Shown here: one piece after another, positions 37,866 to 48,366 of the stretch
Layout: every line of letters begins with the position of its first letter
Position numbering within the stretch: position 1 is the stretch's first letter
Origin: Gayadomonas joobiniege G7
GTDB taxonomy: Bacteria > Pseudomonadota > Gammaproteobacteria > Enterobacterales > Alteromonadaceae
Assembly: GCF_000300815.1 (NCBI RefSeq)
Contig: NZ_AMRX01000006.1
Coordinates: 744,001-808,000, forward strand
Reading direction: 5' to 3'
Length of the DNA stretch: 64,000 bases
Notes under the pieces: generated by a model
Databases searched by the model: none
The model's input: only the letters and a program-made list of their open reading frames with translations
Told to the model about the DNA's origin: nothing
Translations under genes and position numbers: made by a program

Positions 37866-37881
37866 AAATGCGGGCTTTTTT
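37854..37881 (+). terminator. trp attenuator terminator (3:4 stem)
   Basis: AGCCCGC (37859-37865) pairs with GCGGGCT (37870-37876) over an AAAT loop, with A-tract and T-tract flanks (AAAAA...TTTTTT). It is a strong intrinsic terminator 139 bases before the trpE start and after the Trp-rich leader peptide. Confidence 0.92.
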
Positions 37882-38019
37882 ATTATCTGCTGTGTAACAA
37901 TAGCAAAAACAAAGGAAAAAAGGCAAAATATGCAAAAATTTACAGTCAACTTAGGTTCTTGGCGAAGCTGTTAAATCCTCAAAGTCCCTTAATTTTGTGA
38001 TTAACAGCGAAAAAAGATT

Positions 38020-39546
38020 ATGAATACAAAGATTACGAGCATTAAAAAAGAAACCCAATATATTGCCGATCCACTTAGGGTTTATCATCAGTTAGCAAAA
38101 GACCACTGTTACTCTCTGTTGTTAGAGTCGGCCGAAATTGACAGTAAAGATAATTTAAAAAGTATTTTGCTTTTAGACACATGTTTACGCATTGAATGTA
38201 ACCACAGAAATGTTGAACTTGAAGCGTTTAATGCAAATGGTCAAAGCGTGATTTCGGCTTTGGCTGATTCGCTAGCTCAGTACGTAAAATCACATAGCGA
38301 AAATACGCTTAAGTTTAGTTTTGCGCTACCAGCCCCCGGTTTAGACGAAGATGAACGTTTAAAAACCACTAATCCATTTGCCGTTTTACGACAAATATTA
38401 GCGGCCGAATACGAGCAGGATGCACCGTTTTTAGGTGGTGTATTTGGTTATGACCTGTTAGCTGTTGTAGAAGAACTGCCAGAGGTCCCAACGGGTGAAA
38501 ATAGCTGCCCTGATTATGTGTTTTATCTAGCTGAAAATTTGCTTATTTGTGATCACCAAGCGCAATCAGCGGAGCTTATACATTTTAATTTCAGCCCAAA
38601 TGACAACGGTGGAGCCGATAGCTTAGCTGAATACCATGAGCAATTATTAAACCTGTCGAATGGTGAAGGTAATCAAACAATTCCAGCCGCTGATCTTGAA
38701 GTAAAAGTAGATATCTCAGATGCTGATTTCTGTCAGGCAGTAGAAAACTTGAAGGAGCATATAAAAGCAGGTGATATCTTCCAGGTTGTGCCATCTCGCA
38801 CTTTTAGTTTGCCTTGCCAAGATTCAGTCGCGGCGTATCGCGTATTAAAAAAACAAAACCCGAGTCCCTATATGTTTTATATGCGTGATAAGGACTTTGA
38901 ACTTTTTGGCGCATCTCCAGAATCTGCGGTCAAATATACCAAAGCTAGCAACGAAGTCGAAATTTATCCAATTGCAGGCACACGCCGACGTGGATTTAAT
39001 GAAGATGGCAGTATCAACGCTGATCTAGATAGCCGAATTGAACAAGAGCTTAGAAGTGATAAAAAAGAACTAGCTGAGCATATGATGTTAGTGGATTTAG
39101 CACGCAATGATGTTGCTAGAGTTAGTGAACCTGGTACTCGCCATGTTTGTGACTTGCAAAAAGTTGATCGCTACTCGTATGTTATGCACCTGGTCTCCCG
39201 AGTTAAAGGTAAACTGAGATCAGATTTAGATGCTTTGCATGCATATCAAGCTTGTTTAAATATGGGCACTTTAATAGGGGCACCTAAATATAGGGCAGCC
39301 GAACTAATTCGCAAAACTGAACAAAAAAGGCGCGGAAGCTACGGCGGTGCCGTTGGTTATTTAAACGGTGACGGCGATATGGATACATGTATTGTTATCC
39401 GTTCAGCCTTTGTAAAAAACGGCACAGCGCACGTACAAGCAGGTGCTGGGGTTGTTTATGATTCAGACCCTCAATCAGAAGCAGATGAAACGCGCAGCAA
39501 AGCACAAGCTGTGATCAATGCGATTGTGACCGCGCAGGAGGCCTAA
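38020..39546 (+). CDS. trpE: Anthranilate synthase component I
   Basis: TrpE (508 residues) converts chorismate to anthranilate using ammonia from TrpG. The C-terminal chorismate-binding domain has DIFQVVPSRTF, ELFGASPESAVKY, PIAGTRRRG, LVDLARNDVARV and the ending AGAGVVYDSDPQSE. The N-terminal segment (KETQYIADPLRVYHQLA) is where the tryptophan feedback site lies in homologues. It is the first structural gene after the attenuator. The trpE tail contains the GGAGG ribosome site for trpG, which starts one base after the trpE stop. Confidence 0.97.
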   Translation: MNTKITSIKKETQYIADPLRVYHQLAKDHCYSLLLESAEIDSKDNLKSILLLDTCLRIECNHRNVELEAFNANGQSVISALADSLAQYVKSHSENTLKFSFALPAPGLDEDERLKTTNPFAVLRQILAAEYEQDAPFLGGVFGYDLLAVVEELPEVPTGENSCPDYVFYLAENLLICDHQAQSAELIHFNFSPNDNGGADSLAEYHEQLLNLSNGEGNQTIPAADLEVKVDISDADFCQAVENLKEHIKAGDIFQVVPSRTFSLPCQDSVAAYRVLKKQNPSPYMFYMRDKDFELFGASPESAVKYTKASNEVEIYPIAGTRRRGFNEDGSINADLDSRIEQELRSDKKELAEHMMLVDLARNDVARVSEPGTRHVCDLQKVDRYSYVMHLVSRVKGKLRSDLDALHAYQACLNMGTLIGAPKYRAAELIRKTEQKRRGSYGGAVGYLNGDGDMDTCIVIRSAFVKNGTAHVQAGAGVVYDSDPQSEADETRSKAQAVINAIVTAQEA

Positions 39547-39547
39547 A

Positions 39548-40156
39548 ATGAAAACCAGTGTATTTTTATTAGATAACTTTGACTCTTTTACTTATAACCT
39601 TGTAGACGAGTTAAAAAATATGGGTTTCGAGTTGATTGTTTATCGCAACAATGTCACCGCCGAAGCCATTTTCGATAAAATGAACGCCACTCAAGGTAAA
39701 GTTGTATTAATGCTTTCGCCCGGTCCTGGTACCCCATCGGATGCCGGTTGTATGCCAGCGCTGATAAAAATGGTTAAAGGCCACTACCCCATTATTGGTA
39801 TCTGTTTAGGCCATCAAGCGATAGTAGAATCATATGGTGGAAAAGTTGGACGTTCAGGCGAAATAATGCATGGTAAAGCTTCGCCGATAAAACATAACCA
39901 TCACCCTGTTTTTAAAGATATGGCTAATCCACTTTTTGTTGCCCGGTATCATTCGTTAATGGCGAGTGAAATGCCACAATCATTGAGCTTAATTGCCGAA
40001 GTTAACGATATTCCAATGGCAGTGATCCACGAAGAAGATAAAGTATTAGGGTACCAATTTCATCCCGAAAGCATACTAACCACCTTTGGTTCAAAATTAT
40101 TAAAACAGAGTTTACATTATTTAACCCAGAGCCAAACTGAGGAGACGATAGCCTAA
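39548..40156 (+). CDS. trpG: Anthranilate synthase component II (glutamine amidotransferase)
   Basis: The 202-residue class-I amidotransferase supplies ammonia to TrpE. The nucleophile elbow is PIIGICLGHQAIVE (catalytic Cys in GICLGH), the oxyanion loop is LSPGPGTP, and the His/Glu pair lies in YQFHPESILT. It is a free-standing TrpG, not fused to TrpD as in E. coli. The trpD ATG overlaps its stop by one base (TAATG). Confidence 0.96.
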   Translation: MKTSVFLLDNFDSFTYNLVDELKNMGFELIVYRNNVTAEAIFDKMNATQGKVVLMLSPGPGTPSDAGCMPALIKMVKGHYPIIGICLGHQAIVESYGGKVGRSGEIMHGKASPIKHNHHPVFKDMANPLFVARYHSLMASEMPQSLSLIAEVNDIPMAVIHEEDKVLGYQFHPESILTTFGSKLLKQSLHYLTQSQTEETIA

Positions 40157-41160
40157 TGTCACTAATAAATAACGCACTGGACGGCTCAAATTCTAGTATT
40201 GATGAATCACAAGCGTTTTTTAACGACGTAATGCAAGGTGACGTAGACCCTGTCGTGCTTGCTGCTGTGTTAGCTGCACTTAAAGTTAAAGGTGAAACAC
40301 CTGAAGAAATTGCAGGTGCAGCGGCGGCAATGCGTAAAGCCGCATTGCATTTTGACCGTCCCGACGATTTAATTGCCGATAGTTGCGGCACGGGCGGGGA
40401 TGGCGCAGATACCATCAACATTTCAACCACTAGTGCGATTGTGGCCGCTGCTTGCGGGTTAAAAATGACCAAACATGGTAACCGCAGTGTCTCTAGCAAA
40501 TCTGGTTCTTCTGATTTATTAGAAGCACTAGGGGTTAACTTAACCCCAACCCCTGAGCAAGCACGTAACTGCCTTGACCAATGTGGCATTTGTTTTTTCT
40601 TTGCGCCGCAATACCATGCTGGCGTAAAACATGCGATGCCGGTTAGACAAAAGCTAAAAACGCGAACACTTTTTAACATCTTAGGGCCATTAGCAAATCC
40701 TGCCTGCCCTGATATCCAGTTATTAGGTGTTTATAGCCCTGATTTAATCCGTCCAGTTGCCGAAACTTTAAATAAATTAAACATTAAACGCGCTATGGTC
40801 GTACATGGCTCGGGGCTGGATGAAATCGCTTTACATGGCGAAACCCAAGTTTGTGAGATTAACCAAGGCAAGTTAACTGAATATCGCTTGAGTCCGGCCG
40901 ATTTTGGTTTACCTAAATGCCAGCTCGCTGACATTAAAGGCGGCAGCCCACAAGAAAATCAGCAAACCTGCTTAGATATGCTCAGTGGCCACGGTAAAAC
41001 AGCGCACTTAAATGCCGTTGCGGTTAATGTTGCGGCCCTGTTGTGGATGTCCGGCATTAGTTCGTCATTAAAAAGCGGCGCAGAGCGCGCACTAGATGCA
41101 ATGCAATCTGGTAAAGCACTTAAAACTCTAAAAGATTTTGCGGAATTATCAAATGCCTAA
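40156..41160 (+). CDS. trpD: Anthranilate phosphoribosyltransferase
   Basis: The 334-residue enzyme transfers the phosphoribosyl group from PRPP to anthranilate. Characteristic blocks are the PRPP-binding DSCGTGGDGADTINIST, KHGNRSVSSKSGSSDLLEALG, FAPQYHAGVKHAMPVR, FNILGPLANPA and HGSGLDE. The second metal site 'DE' follows HGSGL. Length is normal for an unfused TrpD. It overlaps trpG by one base and the TrpCF start by eight bases, so the operon is translationally coupled. Confidence 0.97.
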   Translation: MSLINNALDGSNSSIDESQAFFNDVMQGDVDPVVLAAVLAALKVKGETPEEIAGAAAAMRKAALHFDRPDDLIADSCGTGGDGADTINISTTSAIVAAACGLKMTKHGNRSVSSKSGSSDLLEALGVNLTPTPEQARNCLDQCGICFFFAPQYHAGVKHAMPVRQKLKTRTLFNILGPLANPACPDIQLLGVYSPDLIRPVAETLNKLNIKRAMVVHGSGLDEIALHGETQVCEINQGKLTEYRLSPADFGLPKCQLADIKGGSPQENQQTCLDMLSGHGKTAHLNAVAVNVAALLWMSGISSSLKSGAERALDAMQSGKALKTLKDFAELSNA

Positions 41161-42520
41161 TGTGTTAGAAAAAATCTGCTTAGACAAAGCAGAAGAATTA
41201 AAACTTCAAAAAGAAACGTTTAAATTAGAAAGTTTTATCGATCAGTTAACGCCTTCTGATCGAAGTTTGTATGACGCACTTAAAGCTCGCCAGCCGGGTT
41301 TTATTCTTGAGTGTAAAAAAGCCAGTCCATCAAAAGGCTTAATTAGAGAAGTATTTGATTTAGACGAAATCGTTTCCGCGTATAAAAATTATGCATCTGG
41401 TATCTCTGTCTTAACCGACAAAAAGTACTTTCAGGGCGATCATGAATATTTAAAATATGTTCGTAGTCAGGTCAAGCAACCTTGTTTATGCAAAGATTTT
41501 TTTATTGACCCCTATCAAGTTTATTTGGCACGTTATTATGATGCAGATGCCATTTTATTAATGCTGTCGGTATTAAATGATGAGCAATACAAAGAATTAG
41601 CCGCTTTGGCCGAACAGTATCAATTAGATATTTTAACCGAAGTCTCAAATCAGGTTGAATTAGACCGAGCGATAGCGCTAGGCGCCAAAATTATCGGTAT
41701 TAATAACCGTAACCTACGTGATCTGTCGACCGACTTGCAAACCACACGCGAGTTAGCACCAAAAATACCAAAGGATCGCATTATTATTAGCGAGTCAGGC
41801 ATCTACACCCATGATCATGTCAGCGAACTAAGCCGTTATGCAAATGCCTTTTTAGTCGGCAGTTCACTGATGGCGCAAGCTGATTTACCCGCGGCTGTGC
41901 ATAAACTCGTGGTGGGCGAAAACAAAGTCTGTGGGTTAACCCGAAGCCAAGATGCCGCTGCGGCAAAAGCGGCCGGTGCGGTTTATGGTGGTTTAATTTT
42001 TGCCGAAAAATCTCCACGCTTTGTGACTTTGCAACAAGCGCAAGCGATTTGCCAAGCGGTTGATTTAAATTATGTTGGTGTATTTGTTAATGCACCCATC
42101 GCCACCGTCGTCAATAATGCCAAACAGCTCAATTTAGCGGCTGTGCAGTTGCATGGGCAAGAAACCCCTGCTTATATCTCTGAATTAAAATCGGTGCTGC
42201 CCGACACTTGTCAAATATGGAAAGCCTTTAATCCCGAGCAAGAGACACCTCCCCAAGCGCCCGAAGTATCACGTTGGCTGCTTGACTCAGGATCTAAACA
42301 ACAACCAGGTGGCACTGGACACCCCCTTAACTGGGATACATTAGATAATGCCAAGATCCCACAACCTTTTATGTTGGCGGGCGGTATTAATCCGGAAAAC
42401 GTGGCTGCTGCAAAACAAACAGGAGCCATCGGCTTGGATATTAATTCAGGGGCCGAAAGTGCACCGGGCATTAAAGACAGTGACAAATTAAAACGTATTT
42501 TTTCGCAGTTAGGCTGCTAA
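41153..42520 (+). CDS. trpCF: Bifunctional indole-3-glycerol phosphate synthase / phosphoribosylanthranilate isomerase
   Basis: The fused TrpC-TrpF enzyme is about 455 residues, as in enterobacteria. The ATG at 41153 overlaps the trpD stop; an in-frame TTG 15 bases earlier is less likely because homologues begin near MPNVLEKI. The TrpC part (1-about 255) has [34 protein letters not shown] and ISESGI. The TrpF part starts at about residue 257 with [14 protein letters not shown], then YVGVFVN, VQLHGQE and [10 protein letters not shown]. It catalyses the two consecutive steps between PRA and indole-glycerol phosphate. Confidence 0.97.
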   Translation: MPNVLEKICLDKAEELKLQKETFKLESFIDQLTPSDRSLYDALKARQPGFILECKKASPSKGLIREVFDLDEIVSAYKNYASGISVLTDKKYFQGDHEYLKYVRSQVKQPCLCKDFFIDPYQVYLARYYDADAILLMLSVLNDEQYKELAALAEQYQLDILTEVSNQVELDRAIALGAKIIGINNRNLRDLSTDLQTTRELAPKIPKDRIIISESGIYTHDHVSELSRYANAFLVGSSLMAQADLPAAVHKLVVGENKVCGLTRSQDAAAAKAAGAVYGGLIFAEKSPRFVTLQQAQAICQAVDLNYVGVFVNAPIATVVNNAKQLNLAAVQLHGQETPAYISELKSVLPDTCQIWKAFNPEQETPPQAPEVSRWLLDSGSKQQPGGTGHPLNWDTLDNAKIPQPFMLAGGINPENVAAAKQTGAIGLDINSGAESAPGIKDSDKLKRIFSQLGC

Positions 42521-42536
42521 CAGAATTGAGGTTACA

Positions 42537-43730
42537 ATGACTAAACAATTAGACGCCTACTTTGGCGAATTTGGTGGCATGTATGTGCCAGAATTGCTTG
42601 TACCTGCGCTCGAGCAATTAGAACAAGAGTTTATCAAATCACAAGAAGATCCAGAGTTTAAAAAAGAGTTTGAAAGCTTATTAAAAGAATATGCTGGACG
42701 CCCAACACCGCTGACTCTAACGCGTAACTTTTCGCCAAACCCAAAAGCAAAAATTTACCTCAAACGAGAAGATTTATTGCACGGTGGTGCTCATAAAACC
42801 AACCAGGTTATCGGACAGGCTTTATTAACCAAACGCATGGGTAAAAAACGCGTGATTGCCGAAACCGGTGCCGGCCAACATGGGGTAGCAACGGCACTCG
42901 CCTGCGCCCTACTCGGTTTAGAATGCCGTATTTATATGGGTGCAAAAGACTGTGAACGCCAGCAACCTAATGTTTTTAGAATGAAGCTAATGGGCGCTGA
43001 AGTGATCCCTGTAAACGCAGGTTCAGGTACCTTAAAAGATGCAGTTAACGAAGCGCTGCGTGATTGGTCGGCTAACTACGAAGAAAGCCATTATTTGTTA
43101 GGCACGGCCGCTGGTCCTCACCCTTTTCCAACTTTGGTACGTGAATTCCAACGAATGATCGGCACAGAAGCCCGCGAACAAATATTAGAAACTGAAGGCC
43201 GTTTACCTGATTATGTACTGGCTTGTGTTGGTGGGGGTTCAAATGCTATTGGCATGTTTGCCGACTTTATTGATGATGACGGCGTTAAACTAGTCGGTGT
43301 TGAACCAGGTGGCCATGGTTTATCAACATTAAAACATGGTGCAACCTTATGTAAAGGCACGATTGGTGTATTACACGGCGCTATCACTTATATCATGCAA
43401 GATGAAGATGGACAAATCGAAGAGTCGTATTCGGTTTCAGCGGGTTTAGATTACCCGGCCGTTGGTCCTCAACATGCCCATTTACATAAAACTGGCCGTG
43501 CCCAATATGTTGCTGCTACCGACGAAGAGGCTCTAGCGGCATTTCAAAAACTTTGCCGCTGCGAAGGAATTATTCCAGCATTGGAGTCGTCGCATGCGCT
43601 TGCGTACGCGACTAAACTAGCCGAAAACGTAACAGAAGAAACCATTATCGTAGTCAATTTATCAGGCCGTGGCGACAAAGACCTAACCCACGTTCACAAT
43701 GTACTTGAGCAAGGAGGTCATTATGAGTAA
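42537..43730 (+). CDS. trpB: Tryptophan synthase beta subunit
   Basis: TrpB (397 residues) is the PLP enzyme that joins indole and serine. The Schiff-base lysine is in [12 protein letters not shown]. The ammonia/serine-binding loop [12 protein letters not shown], the phosphate-binding [12 protein letters not shown] and the C-terminal SGRGDKD are all present. It follows trpCF after 16 bases and overlaps trpA by eight bases, matching the alpha2-beta2 complex stoichiometry through coupling. Confidence 0.98.
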   Translation: MTKQLDAYFGEFGGMYVPELLVPALEQLEQEFIKSQEDPEFKKEFESLLKEYAGRPTPLTLTRNFSPNPKAKIYLKREDLLHGGAHKTNQVIGQALLTKRMGKKRVIAETGAGQHGVATALACALLGLECRIYMGAKDCERQQPNVFRMKLMGAEVIPVNAGSGTLKDAVNEALRDWSANYEESHYLLGTAAGPHPFPTLVREFQRMIGTEAREQILETEGRLPDYVLACVGGGSNAIGMFADFIDDDGVKLVGVEPGGHGLSTLKHGATLCKGTIGVLHGAITYIMQDEDGQIEESYSVSAGLDYPAVGPQHAHLHKTGRAQYVAATDEEALAAFQKLCRCEGIIPALESSHALAYATKLAENVTEETIIVVNLSGRGDKDLTHVHNVLEQGGHYE

Positions 43731-44532
43731 CCGTTACCAAACATTATTTAGCCAACTAAAAGAAAAAAAACAAGGCGCTTTTGTTCCTTTTGTAACGTTA
43801 GGCGACCCAGATTTAGAAAGCTCATTTAACATAGTTAAAGCCCTCATTGATGGAGGTGCAGACGCGCTCGAATTAGGGATCCCTTATTCTGATCCTATTG
43901 CTGACGGACCTACGATCCAAAAAGCAAATATTCGTGCATTAGAGGCTGGCGTAAAACCCAAACACTGTTTTGAGCTATTATCCAAAATTAGGGCCTATAA
44001 CAGTGAAATCCCTATCGGCTTATTATTGTACAGCAACTTAGTTTTTGCCCGCGGCATTGATAACTTCTATAAACTATGTGCCGACATAGGTGTTGACTCA
44101 GTCTTAGTTGCCGATGTGCCAGCGCGAGAAAGCGCTTTATTTAGACAAGCAGCCGCTGCACATCAAGTGGATGCTATTTTTATTGCACCACCGAATGGCA
44201 CAGATGCTTCATTAAAACGGGTTGCTGAATATGGTACTGGGTATACTTATCTTTTAAGCCGAGCCGGTGTCACCGGGACTGAAACTGAAGCCGCTATGCC
44301 GGTTGAGCGCATTGTCGCTAAACTGAAAGAGTACAATGCACCACCCACCTTATTAGGGTTTGGTATTTCTAAACCGGAACATGTCAAAGCCGCGATCCAA
44401 GCAGGTGCCAGCGGAGCTATTAGTGGTTCAGCCGTGGTTAAATTAATTGAAAATAATTTAGCCGATCCGACAAAAGCCGCACAAGAAATTGAGTCGTTTG
44501 TTAAACAAATGAAAGCCGCGACCCAAGATTAA
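43723..44532 (+). CDS. trpA: Tryptophan synthase alpha subunit
   Basis: TrpA cleaves indole-glycerol phosphate and channels indole to TrpB. The ATG at 43723 has AAGGAGG six bases upstream (43711-43717) and is chosen over an in-frame ATG at 43699. The product is 269 residues. Active-site blocks are FVTLGDPD (catalytic Glu replaced by the usual downstream [15 protein letters not shown]), [20 protein letters not shown] and the phosphate loop [25 protein letters not shown] is the conserved loop 6 region. It is the last biosynthetic trp gene before yciB. Confidence 0.97.
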   Translation: MSNRYQTLFSQLKEKKQGAFVPFVTLGDPDLESSFNIVKALIDGGADALELGIPYSDPIADGPTIQKANIRALEAGVKPKHCFELLSKIRAYNSEIPIGLLLYSNLVFARGIDNFYKLCADIGVDSVLVADVPARESALFRQAAAAHQVDAIFIAPPNGTDASLKRVAEYGTGYTYLLSRAGVTGTETEAAMPVERIVAKLKEYNAPPTLLGFGISKPEHVKAAIQAGASGAISGSAVVKLIENNLADPTKAAQEIESFVKQMKAATQD

Positions 44533-44544
44533 TAGAGAGACTAT

Positions 44545-45093
44545 ATGCAAAATATTTTTGAATATCTGCACATCGGGGTATTTTTTGTCGTTTATAAAAT
44601 GTACGACATTTATATCGCGACCGCAGCATTAATCGCCACCACAGGTGCGCATTTGATTTATGCCTGTATTCAACAAAGAGGGCTAGCGAAAAAACAGTTA
44701 GCCATGTTCTTGATTGTTTTAATTATGGGTGGTTTAACACTCTACTTTAGAGATGATGCGTTTATTAAATGGAAAGTTACCGTGGTAAACGCGGCATTTG
44801 CAATCGGTATTTTTATTAGCCAAGCAGTATTTAAAGTATGCCCAATGGAAAGTTTGTTAGGCAAAGAAATACAGCTTCCAAAAACACTTTGGGCAAAAAT
44901 TTCGTATGCTTGGGCCGGCTTTTTTGCCGCGATTGCAGTATTAAACATATATATTGCGTATGAATTTTCGCAAGATTTTTGGGTCAATTTTAAGCTGTTT
45001 GGTATTATGGGGCTTACTTTGGTATTTACCATAGCAACCATTGCTTGTATTTATCCACACTTGCCAAAAGATAATAACGAGGACAAATCTTAA
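44545..45093 (+). CDS. yciB: Inner-membrane septation protein A homologue (YciB)
   Basis: The 182-residue protein has five predicted membrane helices. It opens with [25 protein letters not shown], a segment of the IspZ/YciB family, and contains [20 protein letters not shown] and [12 protein letters not shown]. YciB takes part in envelope synthesis and division in enterobacteria. It starts 12 bases after trpA and overlaps yciI by one base (TAATG), so it is probably transcribed with the trp operon as a downstream extension. Confidence 0.93.
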   Translation: MQNIFEYLHIGVFFVVYKMYDIYIATAALIATTGAHLIYACIQQRGLAKKQLAMFLIVLIMGGLTLYFRDDAFIKWKVTVVNAAFAIGIFISQAVFKVCPMESLLGKEIQLPKTLWAKISYAWAGFFAAIAVLNIYIAYEFSQDFWVNFKLFGIMGLTLVFTIATIACIYPHLPKDNNEDKS

Positions 45094-45392
45094 TGTGGTA
45101 TCTAATTTATAGCCAGGATGTTGAAAACAGCTTACCGTTACGTAAAAAAGCTCGAGCTGATCATCTTGCCCGCTTAAATGAGTTAAAAGATCAGGGTCGG
45201 TTGTTAGTGGCAGGCCCTAATCCAGCAATTGATAGCGAAGAACCAGGTGATGCGGGGTTTACCGGTTCAACTGTGATTGCTAAATTTGATTCTTTAGAGC
45301 AAGCACAAACTTGGGCTGATGCCGATCCTTATATTGCCGCTGGTGTTTACCAAAAAGTTGAAGTTAAACCGTTTAAAATTGCGATTGCTTAA
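45093..45392 (+). CDS. yciI: YciI-like protein
   Basis: The 99-residue protein of the YciI fold is a ferredoxin-like alpha+beta dimer. It has the conserved [26 protein letters not shown] start (active-site-like His and Asp) and the middle [13 protein letters not shown], then [13 protein letters not shown]. The function is not established; a hydrolase or dehydrochlorinase-like active site has been proposed for the family. It ends the trp-yciB-yciI run and is followed by a strong terminator. Confidence 0.92.
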   Translation: MWYLIYSQDVENSLPLRKKARADHLARLNELKDQGRLLVAGPNPAIDSEEPGDAGFTGSTVIAKFDSLEQAQTWADADPYIAAGVYQKVEVKPFKIAIA

Positions 45393-45430
45393 CAAGATAA
45401 CCAGCTATTTGGGTCGTTAAATCAAAAAAT

Positions 45431-45464
45431 AAAAGCCGGTGACATTAACAGTCACCGGTTTTTT
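45431..45464 (+). terminator. Terminator ending the trp-yciB-yciI operon
   Basis: CCGGTGAC (45436-45443) pairs with GTCACCGG (45451-45458) across an ATTAACA loop, flanked by A-rich and TTTTTT tracts. The A-tract before it also permits termination from the minus-strand gene opposite. Confidence 0.9.
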
Positions 45465-45500
45465 ATTGAGCTTGTATCTATCTTAAATTTGCTTTGCTGA

Positions 45501-46292
45501 CTAATAATAGTTGCGTTTGCGTTTAGTAGAAATTGTTGCAATATATCCATGCCAAGTCGCAAAAGCCAGCAGCGGCATAATAATTAAAAACGCGATGAAC
45601 TGGGTCAAAAAGCCAATTACCACAAATCCCAAAATTATCAACGCCCAAAACATCATCACTAATTTATTTGACCACACGGCATTAACACTCGACAAAACAG
45701 CTGTCATTAAATCAACCTTACGCTCGACCAAAATCGGTTGAGTAAACGCACTAATTAAAAATACAAACCCCGACATTAATGCACCCACACCGACACCCAC
45801 CATTAAAAATGGCGCCAAATCCGCTAACTCAACTTCAACATACGGTGGATAAAGGGCGTGAATTAATGATGCGATCCGCAACCAAAAAATCATAATCACG
45901 GTAAGCAGCAGCGCAAACCCCCACTCATGGACATTGTTTCTGTGCATGGCTCTAATACTGTGCCAAAGTGACGGTTTGTGTCCTTTTTCAAACTCCCAGC
46001 TTACGTCATATAATCCAGCGGCCAAAAAAGGCCCAATGAGCATAAAACACACAATCGCAGGCGCAATCACTAAGTGGTTATCTGTTAACGATACCAAATA
46101 CATTATTAACATAGGTACCAAGGTAAAAATAATACCGTAAAATAAAGTGACCAGTGGGGCGCGCGTTAAATCAACAAAGCCTAATCTAAGCCACTTTATC
46201 GGATCACTGAATTCAAGTTTATTGCAAGGGATAACTCTGCCGAGCTCATTATCGTGCAGAGCATTTTCTTCTTTGCGCATTGTGTGTGCCAT
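45501..46292 (-). CDS. DUF2189 polytopic membrane protein
   Basis: The 263-residue inner-membrane protein has about six hydrophobic segments. It has the DUF2189 pattern: a cytosolic N-terminus leading into WLRLGFVDLTRAPLVTLFYGIIFTL, then GPFLAAGLYDVSWEFEKGHKPSLWHSI. The family's function is unknown, although members are often near cytochrome-oxidase genes; none are here. GAGG lies upstream of the ATG. It is a lone minus-strand gene between the trp operon and alaA. Confidence 0.85.
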   Translation of the reverse strand: MAHTMRKEENALHDNELGRVIPCNKLEFSDPIKWLRLGFVDLTRAPLVTLFYGIIFTLVPMLIMYLVSLTDNHLVIAPAIVCFMLIGPFLAAGLYDVSWEFEKGHKPSLWHSIRAMHRNNVHEWGFALLLTVIMIFWLRIASLIHALYPPYVEVELADLAPFLMVGVGVGALMSGFVFLISAFTQPILVERKVDLMTAVLSSVNAVWSNKLVMMFWALIILGFVVIGFLTQFIAFLIIMPLLAFATWHGYIATISTKRKRNYY

Positions 46293-46512
46293 TGTCTAAT
46301 CCTCGTGCTCATGTCTAGTTAGTAAACCGCTTTTATAACTATAGTAAATAGCACACATAAATAAACCTTTTGTTTACATTTTATACATTTTGTTTTAAAA
46401 CTGCTTTTTTGCAATATCAATCCCGATAAAATTTTGTTTTTTAAGGTAACGACTTAATAGGTCAATTTATTGTAGAATCTAAAAATCTAAATCCCTATTA
46501 AGCCTAATAAAA

Positions 46513-47733
46513 ATGAAGCTCATCAAGCAGTCTGATAAATTACAAAATGTCTGTTATGACATCCGTGGCCCTGTATTAAAAGAAGCAAAACGCTTAGAAG
46601 AAGATGGCTATCGGGTTTTAAAACTAAACATAGGTAACCCTGCGCCCTTTGGTTTTGAAGCACCAGACGATATTTTAAAAGATGTGATCCGTAATCTACC
46701 TACAGCCCAAGGTTATAGTGATTCGAAAGGCATATATTCGGCCCGTGTCGCTGTGATGCAGTATTACCAGCAAAAAGGTCTACGCACCCTAGATGTTGAA
46801 GATATCTATATAGGTAACGGGGTCAGCGAACTCATCGTAATGGCAATGCAGGGGCTGTTAAATATAGGTGATGAGGTATTAGTGCCAAGCCCGGATTACC
46901 CGCTTTGGACAGCTTCAGTTGCGCTATCCGGTGGAGAGCCTGTCCATTATCGATGTGATGAAGCAAATGATTGGGCACCTGACATTGCTGACATGCGGGC
47001 CAAAATTACCGATAAATGTAAAGCCATTGTTTTGATAAACCCCAATAACCCAACCGGTGCCGTGTATTCAAAAGAAACTTTGCAGCAAATTATTGCATTG
47101 GCGCGTGAGCACCAATTAATCATTTATAGTGACGAAATTTACGATAAAGTTTTATACACGGATGAGCCACATGTACCGACGGCTACTTTAAGTGATGATG
47201 TATTGACTGTGACCTTTTCTGGACTTTCAAAAAATTATCGTATTGCGGGCTTTAGAGCCGGTTGGATGGTTTTATCTGGCGCAAAACATTTGGCGGAAAA
47301 TTATATCGAAGGTTTAGATATGCTCGCTTCAATGCGACTGTGTGCGAATGTGCCATGCCAGCACGCTATTCAAACTGCACTGGGCGGTTACCAAAGCATT
47401 AACGAGCTGATTGCGCCCACAGGTCGTTTGTATGAACAAGCTATGTATGCTTGGCAAAGGGTAAACGCTATTGACGGTTTATCTTGTGTTAAACCTAAAG
47501 GGGCTATGTATGTATTCCCTAAAATAGACATCGAAAAGTTTAATATTCAGTCTGACGAGCAATTTATTTTAGATTTTTTACGCCAAGAAAAAATTCTCAT
47601 GGTGCACGGCAGTGGATTTAACTGGCCCAAACCAGACCATTTTCGAATTGTGACTCTTCCACATTTAGAAGACCTAGAAATGGCCTTCGACCGATTAGAG
47701 CGATTTTTAAACAAATACCAGCAAAAATTATGA
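46513..47733 (+). CDS. alaA: Glutamate-pyruvate aminotransferase AlaA
   Basis: AlaA is a class-I PLP aminotransferase making alanine from pyruvate. The N-terminus reads VCYDIRGPVLKEAKRLEE, and LKLNIGNPAPFGFEAPDDIL closely matches E. coli AlaA (YfbQ). The PLP lysine is in TFSGLSKNYRIAGFRAGW. The NPNNPTGAVYS and YSDEIYDKVLY blocks complete the active site. At 406 residues it is of normal length. It overlaps yfbR by four bases (ATGA), as in the E. coli alaA-yfbR pair. Confidence 0.95.
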   Translation: MKLIKQSDKLQNVCYDIRGPVLKEAKRLEEDGYRVLKLNIGNPAPFGFEAPDDILKDVIRNLPTAQGYSDSKGIYSARVAVMQYYQQKGLRTLDVEDIYIGNGVSELIVMAMQGLLNIGDEVLVPSPDYPLWTASVALSGGEPVHYRCDEANDWAPDIADMRAKITDKCKAIVLINPNNPTGAVYSKETLQQIIALAREHQLIIYSDEIYDKVLYTDEPHVPTATLSDDVLTVTFSGLSKNYRIAGFRAGWMVLSGAKHLAENYIEGLDMLASMRLCANVPCQHAIQTALGGYQSINELIAPTGRLYEQAMYAWQRVNAIDGLSCVKPKGAMYVFPKIDIEKFNIQSDEQFILDFLRQEKILMVHGSGFNWPKPDHFRIVTLPHLEDLEMAFDRLERFLNKYQQKL

Positions 47734-48326
47734 CAAATTCAATGAACAGCCACTTTTTTGCCTATATGGCCCGCATGAAACTGATTAATCGCTGGCCATT
47801 AATGCGCAATACCATGACAGAAAATGTGCAAGAGCATAGTTTACAAGTGGCTATGATAGCCCACGCTCTAGGTGTGATCCGCAACGAATATTTTGCTGGC
47901 AATTGCCAGCCCGATTCGATCGCTACACTGGCAATATTTCACGACGCGAGTGAAGTATTAACGGGTGACTTACCTAATCCGGTAAAATATTTTAATCCCG
48001 ATATTGCTAAAGAGTATAAAAAGATCGAAAAAATTGCTGAACAAAAACTAGTTGCCATGTTGCCGGAGCGCTTACAAAAATACTATCAGCCTCTGGTTTG
48101 CTCGGATGAACATAATGCCGACGACTATAAACTCGTAAAAGCGGCCGACATCCTAAGTGCCTATTTTAAAACCGTAGAAGAAGTAAATGCCGGCAATGAT
48201 GAATTTAAGCTTGCCCAACAACGTCTCAGAGAAACCCTCTCTGAATTCGATTGTCCAGAAGCTGAACGATTTTTAGAAATATTTGAAGCTGGATTTAGTT
48301 TAAGTTTAGATGCAATCACTAAATAA
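47730..48326 (+). CDS. yfbR: 5'-Deoxynucleotidase (HD superfamily)
   Basis: The 198-residue HD-domain phosphohydrolase removes phosphate from dNMPs. It carries the diagnostic INRWPLMRNT start, ENVQEHSLQVAMIAHAL (first metal His), IFHDASEVLTGDLPNPVKYF (HD pair and the DLP loop) and KAADILSAYFKTVEE (late Asp). It is close to E. coli YfbR in length and order. It is translationally coupled to alaA. Confidence 0.95.
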   Translation: MTNSMNSHFFAYMARMKLINRWPLMRNTMTENVQEHSLQVAMIAHALGVIRNEYFAGNCQPDSIATLAIFHDASEVLTGDLPNPVKYFNPDIAKEYKKIEKIAEQKLVAMLPERLQKYYQPLVCSDEHNADDYKLVKAADILSAYFKTVEEVNAGNDEFKLAQQRLRETLSEFDCPEAERFLEIFEAGFSLSLDAITK

Positions 48327-48366
48327 ACAATTAAACCATTTTTAGTTTGCTTTCGTAATTAGCAGT

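Noticed and set aside
40002-40679. 225-codon minus-strand open frame opposite trpD
   Set aside because: It lies wholly antisense to a well-conserved trpD and trpG end, has no domain pattern and no ribosome site; it is a shadow frame.
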